From: UBA6220 sp041650375
GTDB taxonomy: Bacteria; Patescibacteriota; Minisyncoccia; Minisyncoccales; Minisyncoccaceae
Assembly (NCBI GenBank): GCA_041650375.1
Contig: JBAZLH010000005.1
Coordinates: 1 to 38,354, forward strand
Direction of reading: 5' to 3'
Length of the DNA: 38,354 nt
Of the stretch, positions 1-8,150 are shown in pieces (position 1 is the first letter of the stretch; each line of letters starts with the position of its first letter). Position numbers and translations under genes: made by a program. The notes under the pieces were generated by a model. The model was not told the DNA's origin, did no database searches, and saw only the letters and a program-made list of their open reading frames with translations.

Positions 1-558
1 TTTCACCTTTCCCTTACGGTACTGGTTCACTATCGGTGACCAAATTATATTTAGCCTTGGCGGGTAGTCCCGCCGGATTCCCAACGACTTTTCGTGGTCC
101 GCTGGTACTCAGGTAAGACAGCAAGAAGCGTAACTTAATTTTCACCTACCGGATTATCACCGTCTATGATTCCTCTTTCCAGAGAGATTCGGTTAATTAA
201 ATTATCTTTTAAACTTCCTCTAATTGAATAGACACTGTCTACCTACAACCCCCATTAGTGTAAACACTTATGGGTTTGGGCTCCTCCCCGTTCGCTCGCC
301 GCTACTTGGGGAATGTGGAATTATTCATTCCATTGTTTTCTTTTCCTGCGCCTACTAAGATGTTTCACTTCAGCGCGTTCGCTTCGAGATAAACTCGATA
401 ACCTTGTTTAACAAGGATGGGTTCCCCCATTCGGAAATCCCCGGATCAAAGATTGCTAACATCTCCCCGAGGCTTATCGCAGCTACGCCACGTCCTTCTT
501 CGCTTTTGGTCCCAAGGCATCCACCATATACCCTTAAATTTAACTTTTGACTAGCAAA
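1..558 (-). rRNA. rrl: 23S ribosomal RNA, 5' part (runs off the window)
   Basis: Read on the minus strand, the sequence has the hallmarks of the 5' end of bacterial 23S: GGTATATGGTGGATGCC near 530, then GCGAAGAAGGACGTGG, GATTTCCGAATGGGG, GAAGTGAAACATCTTAGTA and AGTAGCGGCGAGCGAA. The rest of the gene lies beyond position 1. The 5' boundary is approximate, set about 20 nt before GGTGGATGCC by analogy with E. coli. No 16S gene or tRNA lies just upstream. The neighbour is a YgjP-like peptidase gene, and a promoter-like sequence sits at 736-764, so this 23S appears to be transcribed separately from 16S. Confidence 0.97.
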
Positions 559-735
559 TAATAACCTTATTCTTTAATATATTTAACTATCAATTTCTAT
601 TCAGTTTTCAAAAAACTTTCCTGAAAATAAAAAAGACGCTTATTCAGCGGCTTTGACAACAGCTAAATCAGCTATCGTTTCATACCGCATAAACTTTTTT
701 AATATGTCGTTTTTTATTTATCATTGACAACTAAT

Positions 736-764
736 AATTTAGCCGACTTGAAAACATTTGTCAA
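736..764 (-). promoter_or_regulatory. Predicted promoter of the 23S rRNA gene
   Basis: On the minus strand there is TTGACA (764-759), a 17-nt spacer and TAAATT (741-736). The -35 box is perfect and the -10 box matches 4 of 6. It lies about 180 nt before the 23S 5' end and after the stop of the upstream gene. The 560-735 leader holds no ORF; I see only weak short inverted repeats in it. Inference: 23S is expressed from here rather than by read-through from 16S. Confidence 0.6.
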
Positions 765-825
765 GGGTGAAAATGCCTTTATTTCTCAGCCCTTTTGGCG
801 GTTTTTAAAAACTTGATTTCAGGCT

Positions 826-1386
826 CTAAAAAATATGATTTTTGAGTTCTTTTCTTGCGCTTTTCCAGACAGGAATCGCGGCCGCGACCAAAGCCCAAAA
901 ACGGACGGAATGGTTCATTTCTTTTAAATGGCAAAGTTCGTGGACAACCACATAATCAACCAAACGTTCGGGCAGATAAACCAGCTTGTAATTAAAGTTA
1001 AGGTTCTTCTTAATTGAACAGCTTCCCCATCGGGTTTTTTGGTTTTTTATTATAACGCGGTTAATCCCGAAATTATAGGATTTATTAAAATAATTAAGCC
1101 GGTTTTCAACCAAAGCCAGAGCGCTTTCTTTTTTCTCCAAAAAATCTTTTCTGCTTCCTCCCAAAATCAGGCTTGGTTTTAATTCCTCAAAATGCTTAAT
1201 TTTTTCCAAAACCCATTCGGCTTTTTCCTTTAAAAACTTTTCCGCCAAATAAATCGGCATATATTTCGGAACTGTCAAGCCAACTTGCCCGTTCCGGCCA
1301 ACAGTCAAAATTAAATTCTTTACGCGGTTCTTTCTCTTTAAATTATAACTTATGATTTTTTCATTTAAAATTACTTGCTTATTCAT
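826..1386 (-). CDS. YgjP-like (DUF45/M48-type) zinc metallopeptidase
   Basis: This 186-aa protein shows the full signature of the YgjP/DUF45 family: RWGSC at residues 119-123, the zinc motif HELCH at 149-153, and HSVRFW at 159-164, where the first His is the likely third ligand. No signal peptide or membrane segment is visible, so it is probably cytoplasmic. The substrate of this family is not established; a proteolytic role is inferred from the HExxH gluzincin-like fold. The ATG start agrees with the usual N-terminal beta strands of the family. There is no Shine-Dalgarno in front of it (leader ATTATCGGTT). It stands alone, followed by the 23S promoter, with no clear terminator between. Confidence 0.9.
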   Translation of the reverse strand: MNKQVILNEKIISYNLKRKNRVKNLILTVGRNGQVGLTVPKYMPIYLAEKFLKEKAEWVLEKIKHFEELKPSLILGGSRKDFLEKKESALALVENRLNYFNKSYNFGINRVIIKNQKTRWGSCSIKKNLNFNYKLVYLPERLVDYVVVHELCHLKEMNHSVRFWALVAAAIPVWKSARKELKNHIF

Positions 1387-1444
1387 AACCGATAATTGGA
1401 TTAATCTAATATCCGCCTTGTTCTTTTAATTTGATGATATTTTG

Positions 1445-1453
1445 ATTATACCA
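1445..1453 (-). promoter_or_regulatory. Extended -10 promoter of the YgjP-like gene
   Basis: The minus strand reads TGG-TATAAT, a perfect -10 box with the TGn extension, 58 nt before the ATG at 1386. No good -35 is visible. The same TGGTATAAT block recurs before 32089 and 35128. Confidence 0.55.
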
Positions 1454-1524
1454 TAAATAAAACGCGCTAAAAAGCCGAAAATTCAACCTTTTTCTCCCTC
1501 CTTTTCTTATAAGGATTTTACTTA

Positions 1525-1552
1525 TTGACAAATAAATAATATCTGTTATAGT
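1525..1552 (+). promoter_or_regulatory. Promoter of the orphan gene at 1580
   Basis: TTGACA (1525-1530), 16-nt spacer, TATAGT (1547-1552). It gives a short leader of about 20 nt that contains GGAGGG five nt before the ATG. Confidence 0.65.
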
Positions 1553-1579
1553 TAGGATAACCTCAAAGCGGAGGGAAAA

Positions 1580-2269
1580 ATGCAAGAAATTTCTTTGAAA
1601 ATAAAAAATACCAACCTCAAGGTTCTAAAAGGTTTAAAAATAGACCTTGAAAAAATCGAAGGCTTGCCTTCGGAATTAGATAGGAACATGAGGTGTCTGT
1701 TAGTGCACACCAGCATTAACGGAAAAGGTTTTATGAATATTCCCCGATCCCTTTGTGATGATTCCATAAAGCATGATGATTTCCTCCGCCTGAAAGAAAA
1801 AGGAGGTGGTGATTACCATGCCGGACAAATCATTTGCGGGGTAAAGGGTGAAATTCTGGAACCTCTGTATTGGACTCGGAACGAAGCCACTTTTCTGGCC
1901 AAAGAAGCCGTGCAAATCAATGCTGTAAAAGACGATGGAAAGCTTTCCATAAAAATACAGCAAATCAAGCTCTTCCCGGAAAAAGGAAAGCTGTGCATTA
2001 AGGAAAACACAATCTTTGAAGGATTGTGCGATGAAAAGTGGTTTGAAGACCGGTTTTCGGAAAACACCAATCAAATGGAATTGGCTATCCCGTGGCCGAT
2101 CCTGCTCTTTTATTTCCCCGTTAGAGAAGCAGTAAGGAAAAGCCGGTGCGATAACTGCCATCGACTACATTACGCTGACACTAGCAACAAAGTGCAACGC
2201 GCCGATATGGCTTGCCAGGCGCAGAAAGTACACTATCCAGGGCAAATCAGGCCTCGCTGCTACTCATAA
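1580..2269 (+). CDS. Unrecognised 229-aa protein, Cys pair near C-terminus
   Basis: I do not recognise the family. The protein is soluble-looking, with no signal peptide or membrane segment. A CDNCH motif (Cys190, Cys193) and Cys212 near the C-terminus could bind a metal. The ATG is preceded by GGAGGG at a 5-nt spacing, a classical SD that the conserved genes in this window lack. The gene is monocistronic: its own TTGACA/TATAGT promoter lies upstream and a strong bidirectional terminator (2329-2356) separates it from the convergent peptidase gene. Overlapping minus-strand ORFs are judged to be shadows because the promoter, SD and terminator all fit the plus strand. It may be an acquired accessory gene, but that is inference only. 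Confidence 0.7.
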   Translation: MQEISLKIKNTNLKVLKGLKIDLEKIEGLPSELDRNMRCLLVHTSINGKGFMNIPRSLCDDSIKHDDFLRLKEKGGGDYHAGQIICGVKGEILEPLYWTRNEATFLAKEAVQINAVKDDGKLSIKIQQIKLFPEKGKLCIKENTIFEGLCDEKWFEDRFSENTNQMELAIPWPILLFYFPVREAVRKSRCDNCHRLHYADTSNKVQRADMACQAQKVHYPGQIRPRCYS

Positions 2270-2328
2270 CTCCCTCAATTATTATTTTTCGGAATAATAC
2301 TTGCGGGAGTTTTTAAATACCAATAATT

Positions 2329-2356
2329 AAAAACCGGGAGCTGTTCCCGGTTTTTT
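2329..2356. terminator. Bidirectional intrinsic terminator
   Basis: AAAAACCGGGA, loop GCTG, TTCCCGGTTTTTT. It has A- and T-tracts on both sides and lies between the convergent genes ending at 2269 and 2370, so it can serve both. Confidence 0.85.
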
Positions 2357-2369
2357 AATTGCCTTATTA

Positions 2370-5300
2370 TTATCTTATTGATAAAGTCGGATCGCCAAAC
2401 AACATTCCTTGTAAATTCTCTCCGTTATAGTTTTTGTAAATTTCTCCAAAAGTGGCTCCGGCTGCTAAAGATTGATAATCTTTAAATCTCCTTAAGGGTT
2501 GTTCTCCATTCTCTAAAGTTATATCCGATCCCACATACATGGTATCAACTGTATTGGCTTTAACAATCAAGCTGTTGCCGGCGAAAAGATACCAACCGGC
2601 GATATAGTTAATATTTTTAATATTTCCGTTGCTGCAAGATTCAAGCGCAATAAACATTGCCGCCGGTGGATTGGCCATAAGATCTTCTTTTTTAATCCAA
2701 GTATCGGTGCCAACCCATTGCGCGGTTGAATTGCCGTGTACCATAATATTCAATATCTCGTAGGGCTTAATAAGGGATTGGAGTATTTTTACTTTTCTCT
2801 CTTGATGGTCAATAGCATAAGCTGTTTCCACATTAGAAGGATCGGCATAGAGCCCGGTATAGTTTGCGATTTTGCCAATAAAGGCTTTCACGGTTTCAGT
2901 CATATCCGTGCCATTTAAAATCCCGCTGGAAATTGAATCAATTGCCACCATTTTTTTCTCGTAAGTTATTTGACCTAAGCGATATTTATGATTTTTGTCA
3001 AAATAACTTTTTAAAAGAGATATTTTTTGTGAAAAATAATATTCGGGAGCCATTAGTCGGCTCGTCCAAATTGTCGGACGTGAATCGCTTTTTTGATTAA
3101 TTGTTTGAATAAAAGTTGTGGCTGTTTCTTCAAACCAAAATTTATCATCCAATTTTTGATAATAGAAATCCGAAGGAACTTCAGGATATCTTTTTTGGTT
3201 ATAATCCGTTATCTGGCTCATAATCGGCATATCGCCGATTAAAATGGCGCCGGTTAAACCTTCATTTTTATATAATTTAACGAGCTCCTCCCTTACCGCA
3301 GCGCCAGCAGTCCAATTGTTGTGTAAAATAAAAACATTTTGGCTGCTATCGTTTTCAATATCTTGTTTAAATGTCTTTATTTCAGCCGGCAAGGCATTAT
3401 AAGTGTTTTCATCAACCAGCAAGGCAATGCTTTGGCTGTACTTTTTTTCGCTGATAGAGCAGCTGGCAGTTGTTCCGCCATCTTGTCCGGCGCAAGTCCA
3501 AGTCCACGGGCCAGAACCGTTAACAGCCGAAACTACTCCCGCGCTACATAAATTAGCAACTGGTTTGGAATTAGACGACTGCCCATCGCTTGAACCGCAT
3601 TGTCCGTTAATCGGCGTTGGAGTTGGTGCGGCTTTTTGAGCGGAACAACTAACGGTTGCGCCATTATTTTGCCCGGAACAAATCCAAGTCCACGGACCAG
3701 AGCCATTTACTGTTGAGGCATTGCCGGAATTGCATAAATTAGTTGGCGCAGAACTTAAAGTTTGGCCATTGCTGGAACCACATTGTCCATTGGTCGGCGC
3801 AGGAATATAAGTGCAAGCTTGCGTTAAAACAAGAGTAGCGCAATTATCCGGTGAAGTATATCCTGTTCTGGTTTGGGTATTATTTGATTGGCAAACGCCC
3901 CAATTTGAATAACCTATAGTACAGCTTTTCATTGCATTAGCTGAACAACTAACGGTTGCGCCATTATTTTGCCCGGCGCAAGTCCAAGTCCACGGGCCAG
4001 AACCGTTAACAGCCGAAGCTACTCCCGCGCTGCATAAATTAGTTGGCGCAGAACTTAAAGTTTGTCCATTACTGGAACCGCATTGTCCATTAATCGGCGT
4101 TGGAACCGGTATTGTTTTCTGGGCGGAACAACTGGCAGTTGTTCCATTGTTTTCCCCAACGCAAGTCCATGTCCACGGACCGCTGCCACTCACTGTTGAA
4201 GCATTGCCGGAATTGCATAAATTAGTTGGCGCAGAACTTAAAGTTTGTCCATTGCTGGAACCGCAAGCGCCGTTAAGAATTGGGGCATAAACACAGGTTT
4301 GTGTTAAAACCGGAGTCTCGTAACAACCCGAAGGAGAAGAACTTGACAATGTTCTGGTTTGGGTATTATTTGGTTGGCAAGCGCCCCAACTTGAGTAAGA
4401 AATAGTACACTCTGAAGTTTTCTGAGCAGAACAACTGGCAGTTGTTCCATTGTTTTGCCCAACGCAAGTCCATGTCCACGGACCGCTGCCGCTGACAGCC
4501 GAGGCTGTGCCCATATTACATAAATATTTTGGAGAAGAAATTATGGCCTTGCCATTACTTGAACCGCAAGCGCCGTTAATTGCGTTTGGGTTAAATACAG
4601 TTTTCTGGGCCGAACAACTGGCAGTTGTTCCATTGTTTTGCCCAACGCAAGTCCATGTCCACGGACCGCTGCCACTCACTGTTGAAGCATTGCCGGAATT
4701 GCATAAATTAGTTGGCGCAGAACTTAAAGTTTGTCCATTGCTGGAACCGCAAGCGCCGTTAATTGCCACAGATAAGCGCGAAGTAAAACATGTTCCGCTA
4801 TTTACTCCTCCATTACTTCCACTGCAAATCCAGGTCGTAGAAGTACCTGCCGCCGGAAAAACGCTATTATTGGGTGTTCCGTTTGCGCATTGCGTATCAA
4901 AACCAAAAGCTGTTGTTGTTGAAGGATAATTTTTACCGTTCGCGGTTCCGCATTGTCCGTTAATCGGCGTTGGAACCGGTATTGTTTTCTGGGCGGAACA
5001 ACTGGCAGTTGTTCCATTGTTTTGCCCGGAACAAGTCCAAGTCCACGGACCGCTGCCACTCACTGTTGAAGCATTGCCGGAATTGCATAAATTAGTTGGC
5101 GCAGAACTTAAAGTTTGTCCATTGCTGGAACCGCATTGTCCGTTAATCGGTGTTGGAGCAGGCGCAGTTCTTTGAGCGGAACAATTAGCCAAAAGCATTC
5201 CCCGAAAACTACAAGTCCAGGCATAATTTGTATTGCTTGCTGAAACAGCAGAAGCTGTTCCAATAGCACAAAGATTACTGGTTGGCGTTGAAGAAAAGCT

Positions 5301-5636
5301 TTGATTGCTTGAACTTCCGCAATACCTGTTTGTTGTATCAATTATTCCCGTATTTCCCGACGCGGTTTGCTTTTTTGCGGTACAGAAAGACGGCGCTGAA
5401 TAAATTCCCGCCACATTGTCAACACAAGTCCATTTCCAACCGATAGCCCCGGAATAATTTGAACCGAAATTATATACTCTTCCGGAAACGCAAAGATTCG
5501 CCGAAGTGGCGCTTAAGCTGGGAAATGTTTGCCCATTGGCAATTCCACAATCGCTTGCCTGAACCGAGGCAAAGCTGATTAAGGAAAAAACAAGACCAAA
5601 TAACGCAATTACTATGTTTATATTTCTTTTTGCCAT
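2370..5636 (-). CDS. Secreted multi-repeat protein with C-terminal gingipain-like (C25) cysteine peptidase domain
   Basis: The 1088-aa protein begins with a signal peptide (residues 1-27, ending SVQA). Residues about 28-733 hold ten Cys-rich units with the pattern CGSSNGQ...NLC..G.AS.V.GSGPWTWTC.G.NNG..ASCSA, joined by PxPTPINGQ linkers. Units 6 and 8 carry TSP1-like inserts (WGACQ...QTRT and WGVCQ...QTRT). Residues about 734-1088 resemble peptidase family C25: an ILIGDMP strand, MVHGN with His967, ALESCSNG with Cys1001, and a terminal GDPTL. His967 and Cys1001 are the likely catalytic dyad. It is probably an extracellular or surface-bound protease. The ATG has no SD; a TTGACA/TATTGT promoter lies at 5707-5735. 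The repeat DNA is nearly identical between copies, so copy number may vary between strains or be mis-assembled. The peptidase assignment rests on motifs only. Confidence 0.85.
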   Translation of the reverse strand: MAKRNINIVIALFGLVFSLISFASVQASDCGIANGQTFPSLSATSANLCVSGRVYNFGSNYSGAIGWKWTCVDNVAGIYSAPSFCTAKKQTASGNTGIIDTTNRYCGSSSNQSFSSTPTSNLCAIGTASAVSASNTNYAWTCSFRGMLLANCSAQRTAPAPTPINGQCGSSNGQTLSSAPTNLCNSGNASTVSGSGPWTWTCSGQNNGTTASCSAQKTIPVPTPINGQCGTANGKNYPSTTTAFGFDTQCANGTPNNSVFPAAGTSTTWICSGSNGGVNSGTCFTSRLSVAINGACGSSNGQTLSSAPTNLCNSGNASTVSGSGPWTWTCVGQNNGTTASCSAQKTVFNPNAINGACGSSNGKAIISSPKYLCNMGTASAVSGSGPWTWTCVGQNNGTTASCSAQKTSECTISYSSWGACQPNNTQTRTLSSSSPSGCYETPVLTQTCVYAPILNGACGSSNGQTLSSAPTNLCNSGNASTVSGSGPWTWTCVGENNGTTASCSAQKTIPVPTPINGQCGSSNGQTLSSAPTNLCSAGVASAVNGSGPWTWTCAGQNNGATVSCSANAMKSCTIGYSNWGVCQSNNTQTRTGYTSPDNCATLVLTQACTYIPAPTNGQCGSSNGQTLSSAPTNLCNSGNASTVNGSGPWTWICSGQNNGATVSCSAQKAAPTPTPINGQCGSSDGQSSNSKPVANLCSAGVVSAVNGSGPWTWTCAGQDGGTTASCSISEKKYSQSIALLVDENTYNALPAEIKTFKQDIENDSSQNVFILHNNWTAGAAVREELVKLYKNEGLTGAILIGDMPIMSQITDYNQKRYPEVPSDFYYQKLDDKFWFEETATTFIQTINQKSDSRPTIWTSRLMAPEYYFSQKISLLKSYFDKNHKYRLGQITYEKKMVAIDSISSGILNGTDMTETVKAFIGKIANYTGLYADPSNVETAYAIDHQERKVKILQSLIKPYEILNIMVHGNSTAQWVGTDTWIKKEDLMANPPAAMFIALESCSNGNIKNINYIAGWYLFAGNSLIVKANTVDTMYVGSDITLENGEQPLRRFKDYQSLAAGATFGEIYKNYNGENLQGMLFGDPTLSIR

Positions 5637-5706
5637 ATTTTATAAATTTTTGTTTATTATTAACTATTGACAAATAATACGTTTTATTTGCAACTAATGC
5701 TTTTGA

Positions 5707-5735
5707 ACAATACCCTATTATAGGCTCATTGTCAA
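5707..5735 (-). promoter_or_regulatory. Promoter of the repeat-peptidase gene
   Basis: Minus strand TTGACA (5735-5730), 17-nt spacer, TATTGT (5712-5707). It leaves a leader of about 65 nt to the ATG at 5636, longer than for most genes here. Confidence 0.55.
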
Positions 5736-5794
5736 TACATATTGACAACACCTCTTTATAGCTCAAATTTTTTTAAAAACACGAATGACGCTAA

Positions 5795-5840
5795 TAAAAA
5801 AAGAAGGGTCAATACATAACTTATATGCTTTTTCCCTTCT
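5795..5840 (-). terminator. Terminator of the 93-aa orphan gene
   Basis: On the minus strand AGAAGGG (840-834) pairs with CCCTTCT (808-802) and is followed by seven U. The stem overlaps the gene's TAG stop at 5839-5841. Confidence 0.7.
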
Positions 5841-6120
5841 ATACTTTGAATACAATAATTTCTTTATTTGCCGGATTTGCTTGTTCTCTTTTCCAGCACC
5901 GGTAAATACTATCCGGATTATCGCCGGGGTGTACCATAATTGGCGTGCCTTTGAATATTGTCATTACTTCCGCCTTTTCTTTATTGGCAAAGTTCAAAAT
6001 TTTCTGAATCACATCTTGAACCATTTCCCCATTTGATACCGGGTAAAAATTAATTTTTTTAAAAGCGCTACTGCAATTCTTTTCCATTGGTTTTTTAAAC
6101 CCGCTAAGTAAGCCAAACAT
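5839..6120 (-). CDS. Unrecognised 93-aa protein
   Basis: The family is not recognised. The open frame extends further upstream to 6228, but the ATG at 6120 is preferred: it has AAGGA eight nt upstream, and the promoter's -10 box (6140-6145) lies inside the longer frame, which rules out the distal start. The protein has no signal peptide. It contains a central helix-rich part (VQDVIQKILNFANKEKAEVM) followed by a short beta segment with MVHPGDNPDSIY. The gene is monocistronic, with its own promoter and a terminator overlapping the stop codon. It belongs to the group of SD-bearing orphan genes in this window. Confidence 0.65.
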   Translation of the reverse strand: MFGLLSGFKKPMEKNCSSAFKKINFYPVSNGEMVQDVIQKILNFANKEKAEVMTIFKGTPIMVHPGDNPDSIYRCWKREQANPANKEIIVFKV

Positions 6121-6139
6121 TTCAATCATCCTTGCTATT

Positions 6140-6168
6140 ATAATACTATAATAGTGATTTAATGTCAA
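6140..6168 (-). promoter_or_regulatory. Promoter of the 93-aa orphan gene
   Basis: Minus strand TTGACA (6168-6163), 17-nt spacer, TATTAT (6145-6140), which is 11 of 12 consensus positions. The expected leader is about 13 nt and includes AAGGA. Confidence 0.75.
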
Positions 6169-6230
6169 TAGACAGATATCGACTAAAAATTTAGCGTTTA
6201 AAAACCACAATTGGAAGCATTTTTTCAATA

Positions 6231-6257
6231 AAAAAACTGAAAATGTTTAGTTTTCAG
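6231..6257 (-). terminator. Terminator of the 238-aa orphan gene
   Basis: On the minus strand CTGAAAA (257-251) pairs with TTTTCAG (243-237), followed by a T-run. The stem begins inside the last codons of the gene. Confidence 0.65.
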
Positions 6258-6963
6258 CATCTAGCCGGCCTTTTATCGCTTCCAGCAATTCATTGACCGG
6301 CATTTCATTCTTCAGATAAGGGTCTTTCCTGCATTTCCTGGCAATATCATCCCAAGAAAAATTAAATGATTTAATTTTTTGAATGCACTCTTCTCTTCGG
6401 CCGCTTACCGCGCCATAGAGATAAATGTAATCGCAAGGGTTTTGTGCCGATTGTTCCATTTTTTGCTCAAAAAACTTTTTCAAAACTTTTGACCTGCCCT
6501 GAGTGGAAACATAACCCCTTCTCCATTCCTGGAAAGAAAATTCTATTTCATTGGAAGCCTTCAAGAAATTACTCCGATAAGCTTTTTCCATGGAAAAGAA
6601 GTTCCAGATAAACTCGTCTATATTTCTCGAAAGACAATCAGCCGGCTTAAGGCTTTGCTTTGGTAACTTTCCGCCCGCTTTTAAGCTTGCCTTTTTGTTT
6701 TCAAAAATTTCAACGATTCGGTTTATCTCACCGGGCAAATGGCTTACTTTATTCGCCTTTTTTTGAACTCTCGATTTCTTGACTACTTGTAGTCGCCTGA
6801 TTACAGGCTCTAATTGCCCTAATTCCGCGCTACTCTTGGCTGACTTAATCAGCTCTTCTAAAGTCGACATCCTGGCAATTGAAGAAATCGTTCCCTGTTG
6901 GCAGATCAAATTTTGCATCAACACAGAAAAACGATCTTCTTGTTTATTAATTAAAGCTCCCAT
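6247..6963 (-). CDS. Unrecognised 238-aa basic protein
   Basis: The family is not recognised. The protein is rich in Lys/Arg and predicted helices, with a basic stretch around residues 63-75 (VVKKSRVQKKANK) and no signal peptide or membrane segment. A nucleic-acid or protein-binding role is possible but unsupported. The ATG at 6963 is preceded by AAAGGT at an 8-nt spacing. The gene has an excellent promoter (TTGACA-17-TATATA) and its own terminator, so it is monocistronic. It lies just downstream of the terminator of the large mreB-murA operon and is of the SD-bearing orphan class. Confidence 0.65.
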   Translation of the reverse strand: MGALINKQEDRFSVLMQNLICQQGTISSIARMSTLEELIKSAKSSAELGQLEPVIRRLQVVKKSRVQKKANKVSHLPGEINRIVEIFENKKASLKAGGKLPKQSLKPADCLSRNIDEFIWNFFSMEKAYRSNFLKASNEIEFSFQEWRRGYVSTQGRSKVLKKFFEQKMEQSAQNPCDYIYLYGAVSGRREECIQKIKSFNFSWDDIARKCRKDPYLKNEMPVNELLEAIKGRLDAEN

Positions 6964-6985
6964 TTCAATGACCTTTCCTTATTTT

Positions 6986-7014
6986 TATATACAATAAATA
7001 TATATATTTGTCAA
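6986..7014 (-). promoter_or_regulatory. Promoter of the 238-aa orphan gene
   Basis: Minus strand TTGACA (7014-7009), 17-nt spacer, TATATA (6991-6986). The leader to the ATG at 6963 is about 16 nt and contains AAGGAAAGGT. Confidence 0.75.
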
Positions 7015-7042
7015 TATTTGATTGTAAACACGTATTCAAAAA

Positions 7043-7064
7043 ACAAAAAACGGCTTTTGCCGTT
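7043..7064 (-). terminator. Terminator of the mreB2-murA-...-mreB operon
   Basis: On the minus strand AACGGC, loop AAAA, GCCGTT, then a T-rich run. It lies 10 nt past the mreB stop codon. Confidence 0.8.
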
Positions 7065-7073
7065 GTTTTATTT

Positions 7074-8150
7074 TTACTTCGGAGGCCTAATTTCCTCAAC
7101 CTCCACCAACACATCGTGATACTCATCCAAATTCTCCAAAACCATGCCCGCTCCCCTGGCCACCGCGGTCATCGGATCTTCCATCACATAGCAAGGTATT
7201 TTTGTTTCTTTGGTAATCATTTTGTCCAATCCCCGCAAAAGCGCGCCGCCTCCGGCCAAAACAATTCCTTTTTTCATAATGTCGGATAATAATTCCGGCG
7301 GAGTAAGCTCAATTGTGTTTTTAATTTCTCCCACAATCTGGTTGATGGACCTTTCCAGCGCTTTTTTGATGTCATTTTGGGAAATCACAATCTCCTCGGG
7401 CAGACCGGAAACCAAATTGCGCCCGCGCATCGGCATTTCTTTAAGTTCGCTTTTGCTCGGTTCTTTTTCAAAATAAACCACGCCAATGCTTATTTTTATT
7501 CTCTCCGCGGTGCGAACGCCGATTAAAAGCTTATATCTCTCTTGCGCGTATTGGATAATGTCGGCATTTAATTTGTCTCCCGCAATTCTTAAGCTTTTTG
7601 AAACCACGATGCCGCCCAAAGATATCACCGCCACTTCGGTCGTTCCTCCTCCAATATCAACAATGAAATTGCCAGCCGGTTCATGTACCGCCATTCGGGC
7701 GCCAATGGTCGCGGCCATGGGCTCGTCAATCAAAAACACTTCTCTGGCTCCGGCGGATTTGGTGGCATCAACCACGGCTTTCTTTTCCACCTCGGTTACT
7801 CCCGAAGGTATGCCCACGATCACGCGGGGTTTTAATAAAGTAAATTTATCTTCTTTGGCCCGTTCCATTAAATAACGCAGCATTTGTTCCGTGACTTCAA
7901 AATCGGAAATCACGCCGGATACCAACGGCCTGATTGCCACAATGTGGCTGGGAGTTTTTCCAACCATTTTTTCAGCTTCGCGCCCGATTGCCAAAACTTG
8001 GTTGGTTTTTTTGTTTAAAGCCACCACGGACGGTTCAGACAAAATAATGCCCCTGCCCCTCACGTAAACCAAGCAATTGGCGGTTCCCAAATCAATCGCG
8101 ATATCCTGGGATAGGTTGGAAAAAATATTATTGAATGGATTTTTCAACAT
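7074..8150 (-). CDS. mreB: Rod-shape-determining protein MreB (paralog 1)
   Basis: This 358-aa actin-like ATPase polymerises under the inner membrane and guides lateral wall synthesis. Phosphate-1 motif IDLGTAN (residues 19-25), phosphate-2 DIGGGTTEVAV and the adenosine motif GIVLAGGGALLRGL are all present. The N-terminal LKNPFNNIFSN stretch is amphipathic and may bind the membrane. The length is normal for MreB. The ATG at 8150 lies inside the end of proS, an overlap of 23 nt, so the two are translationally linked. This is the last gene of an eight-gene minus-strand operon whose first gene is a second MreB paralog. No SD is seen before it. The assignment is firm. Confidence 0.97.
   Translation of the reverse strand: MLKNPFNNIFSNLSQDIAIDLGTANCLVYVRGRGIILSEPSVVALNKKTNQVLAIGREAEKMVGKTPSHIVAIRPLVSGVISDFEVTEQMLRYLMERAKEDKFTLLKPRVIVGIPSGVTEVEKKAVVDATKSAGAREVFLIDEPMAATIGARMAVHEPAGNFIVDIGGGTTEVAVISLGGIVVSKSLRIAGDKLNADIIQYAQERYKLLIGVRTAERIKISIGVVYFEKEPSKSELKEMPMRGRNLVSGLPEEIVISQNDIKKALERSINQIVGEIKNTIELTPPELLSDIMKKGIVLAGGGALLRGLDKMITKETKIPCYVMEDPMTAVARGAGMVLENLDEYHDVLVEVEEIRPPK

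Noticed and set aside
1700..2161. Minus-strand ORF opposite the 229-aa gene
   Set aside because: Promoter, SD and terminator all fit the plus-strand gene.
4450..4929. Plus-strand ORFs opposite the repeat protein
   Set aside because: They arise from the repeat composition of the other strand and have no leader, promoter or plausible protein character.
2370..5636. Tandem near-identical DNA repeats that could be a CRISPR array or minisatellite
   Set aside because: The frame is open across all units, periods are about 180 nt, and the units encode Cys-rich protein modules.
5785..6036. Plus-strand ORF of 83 aa
   Set aside because: It overlaps the minus-strand orphan gene and its terminator, and has no SD or plausible promoter-to-start arrangement.
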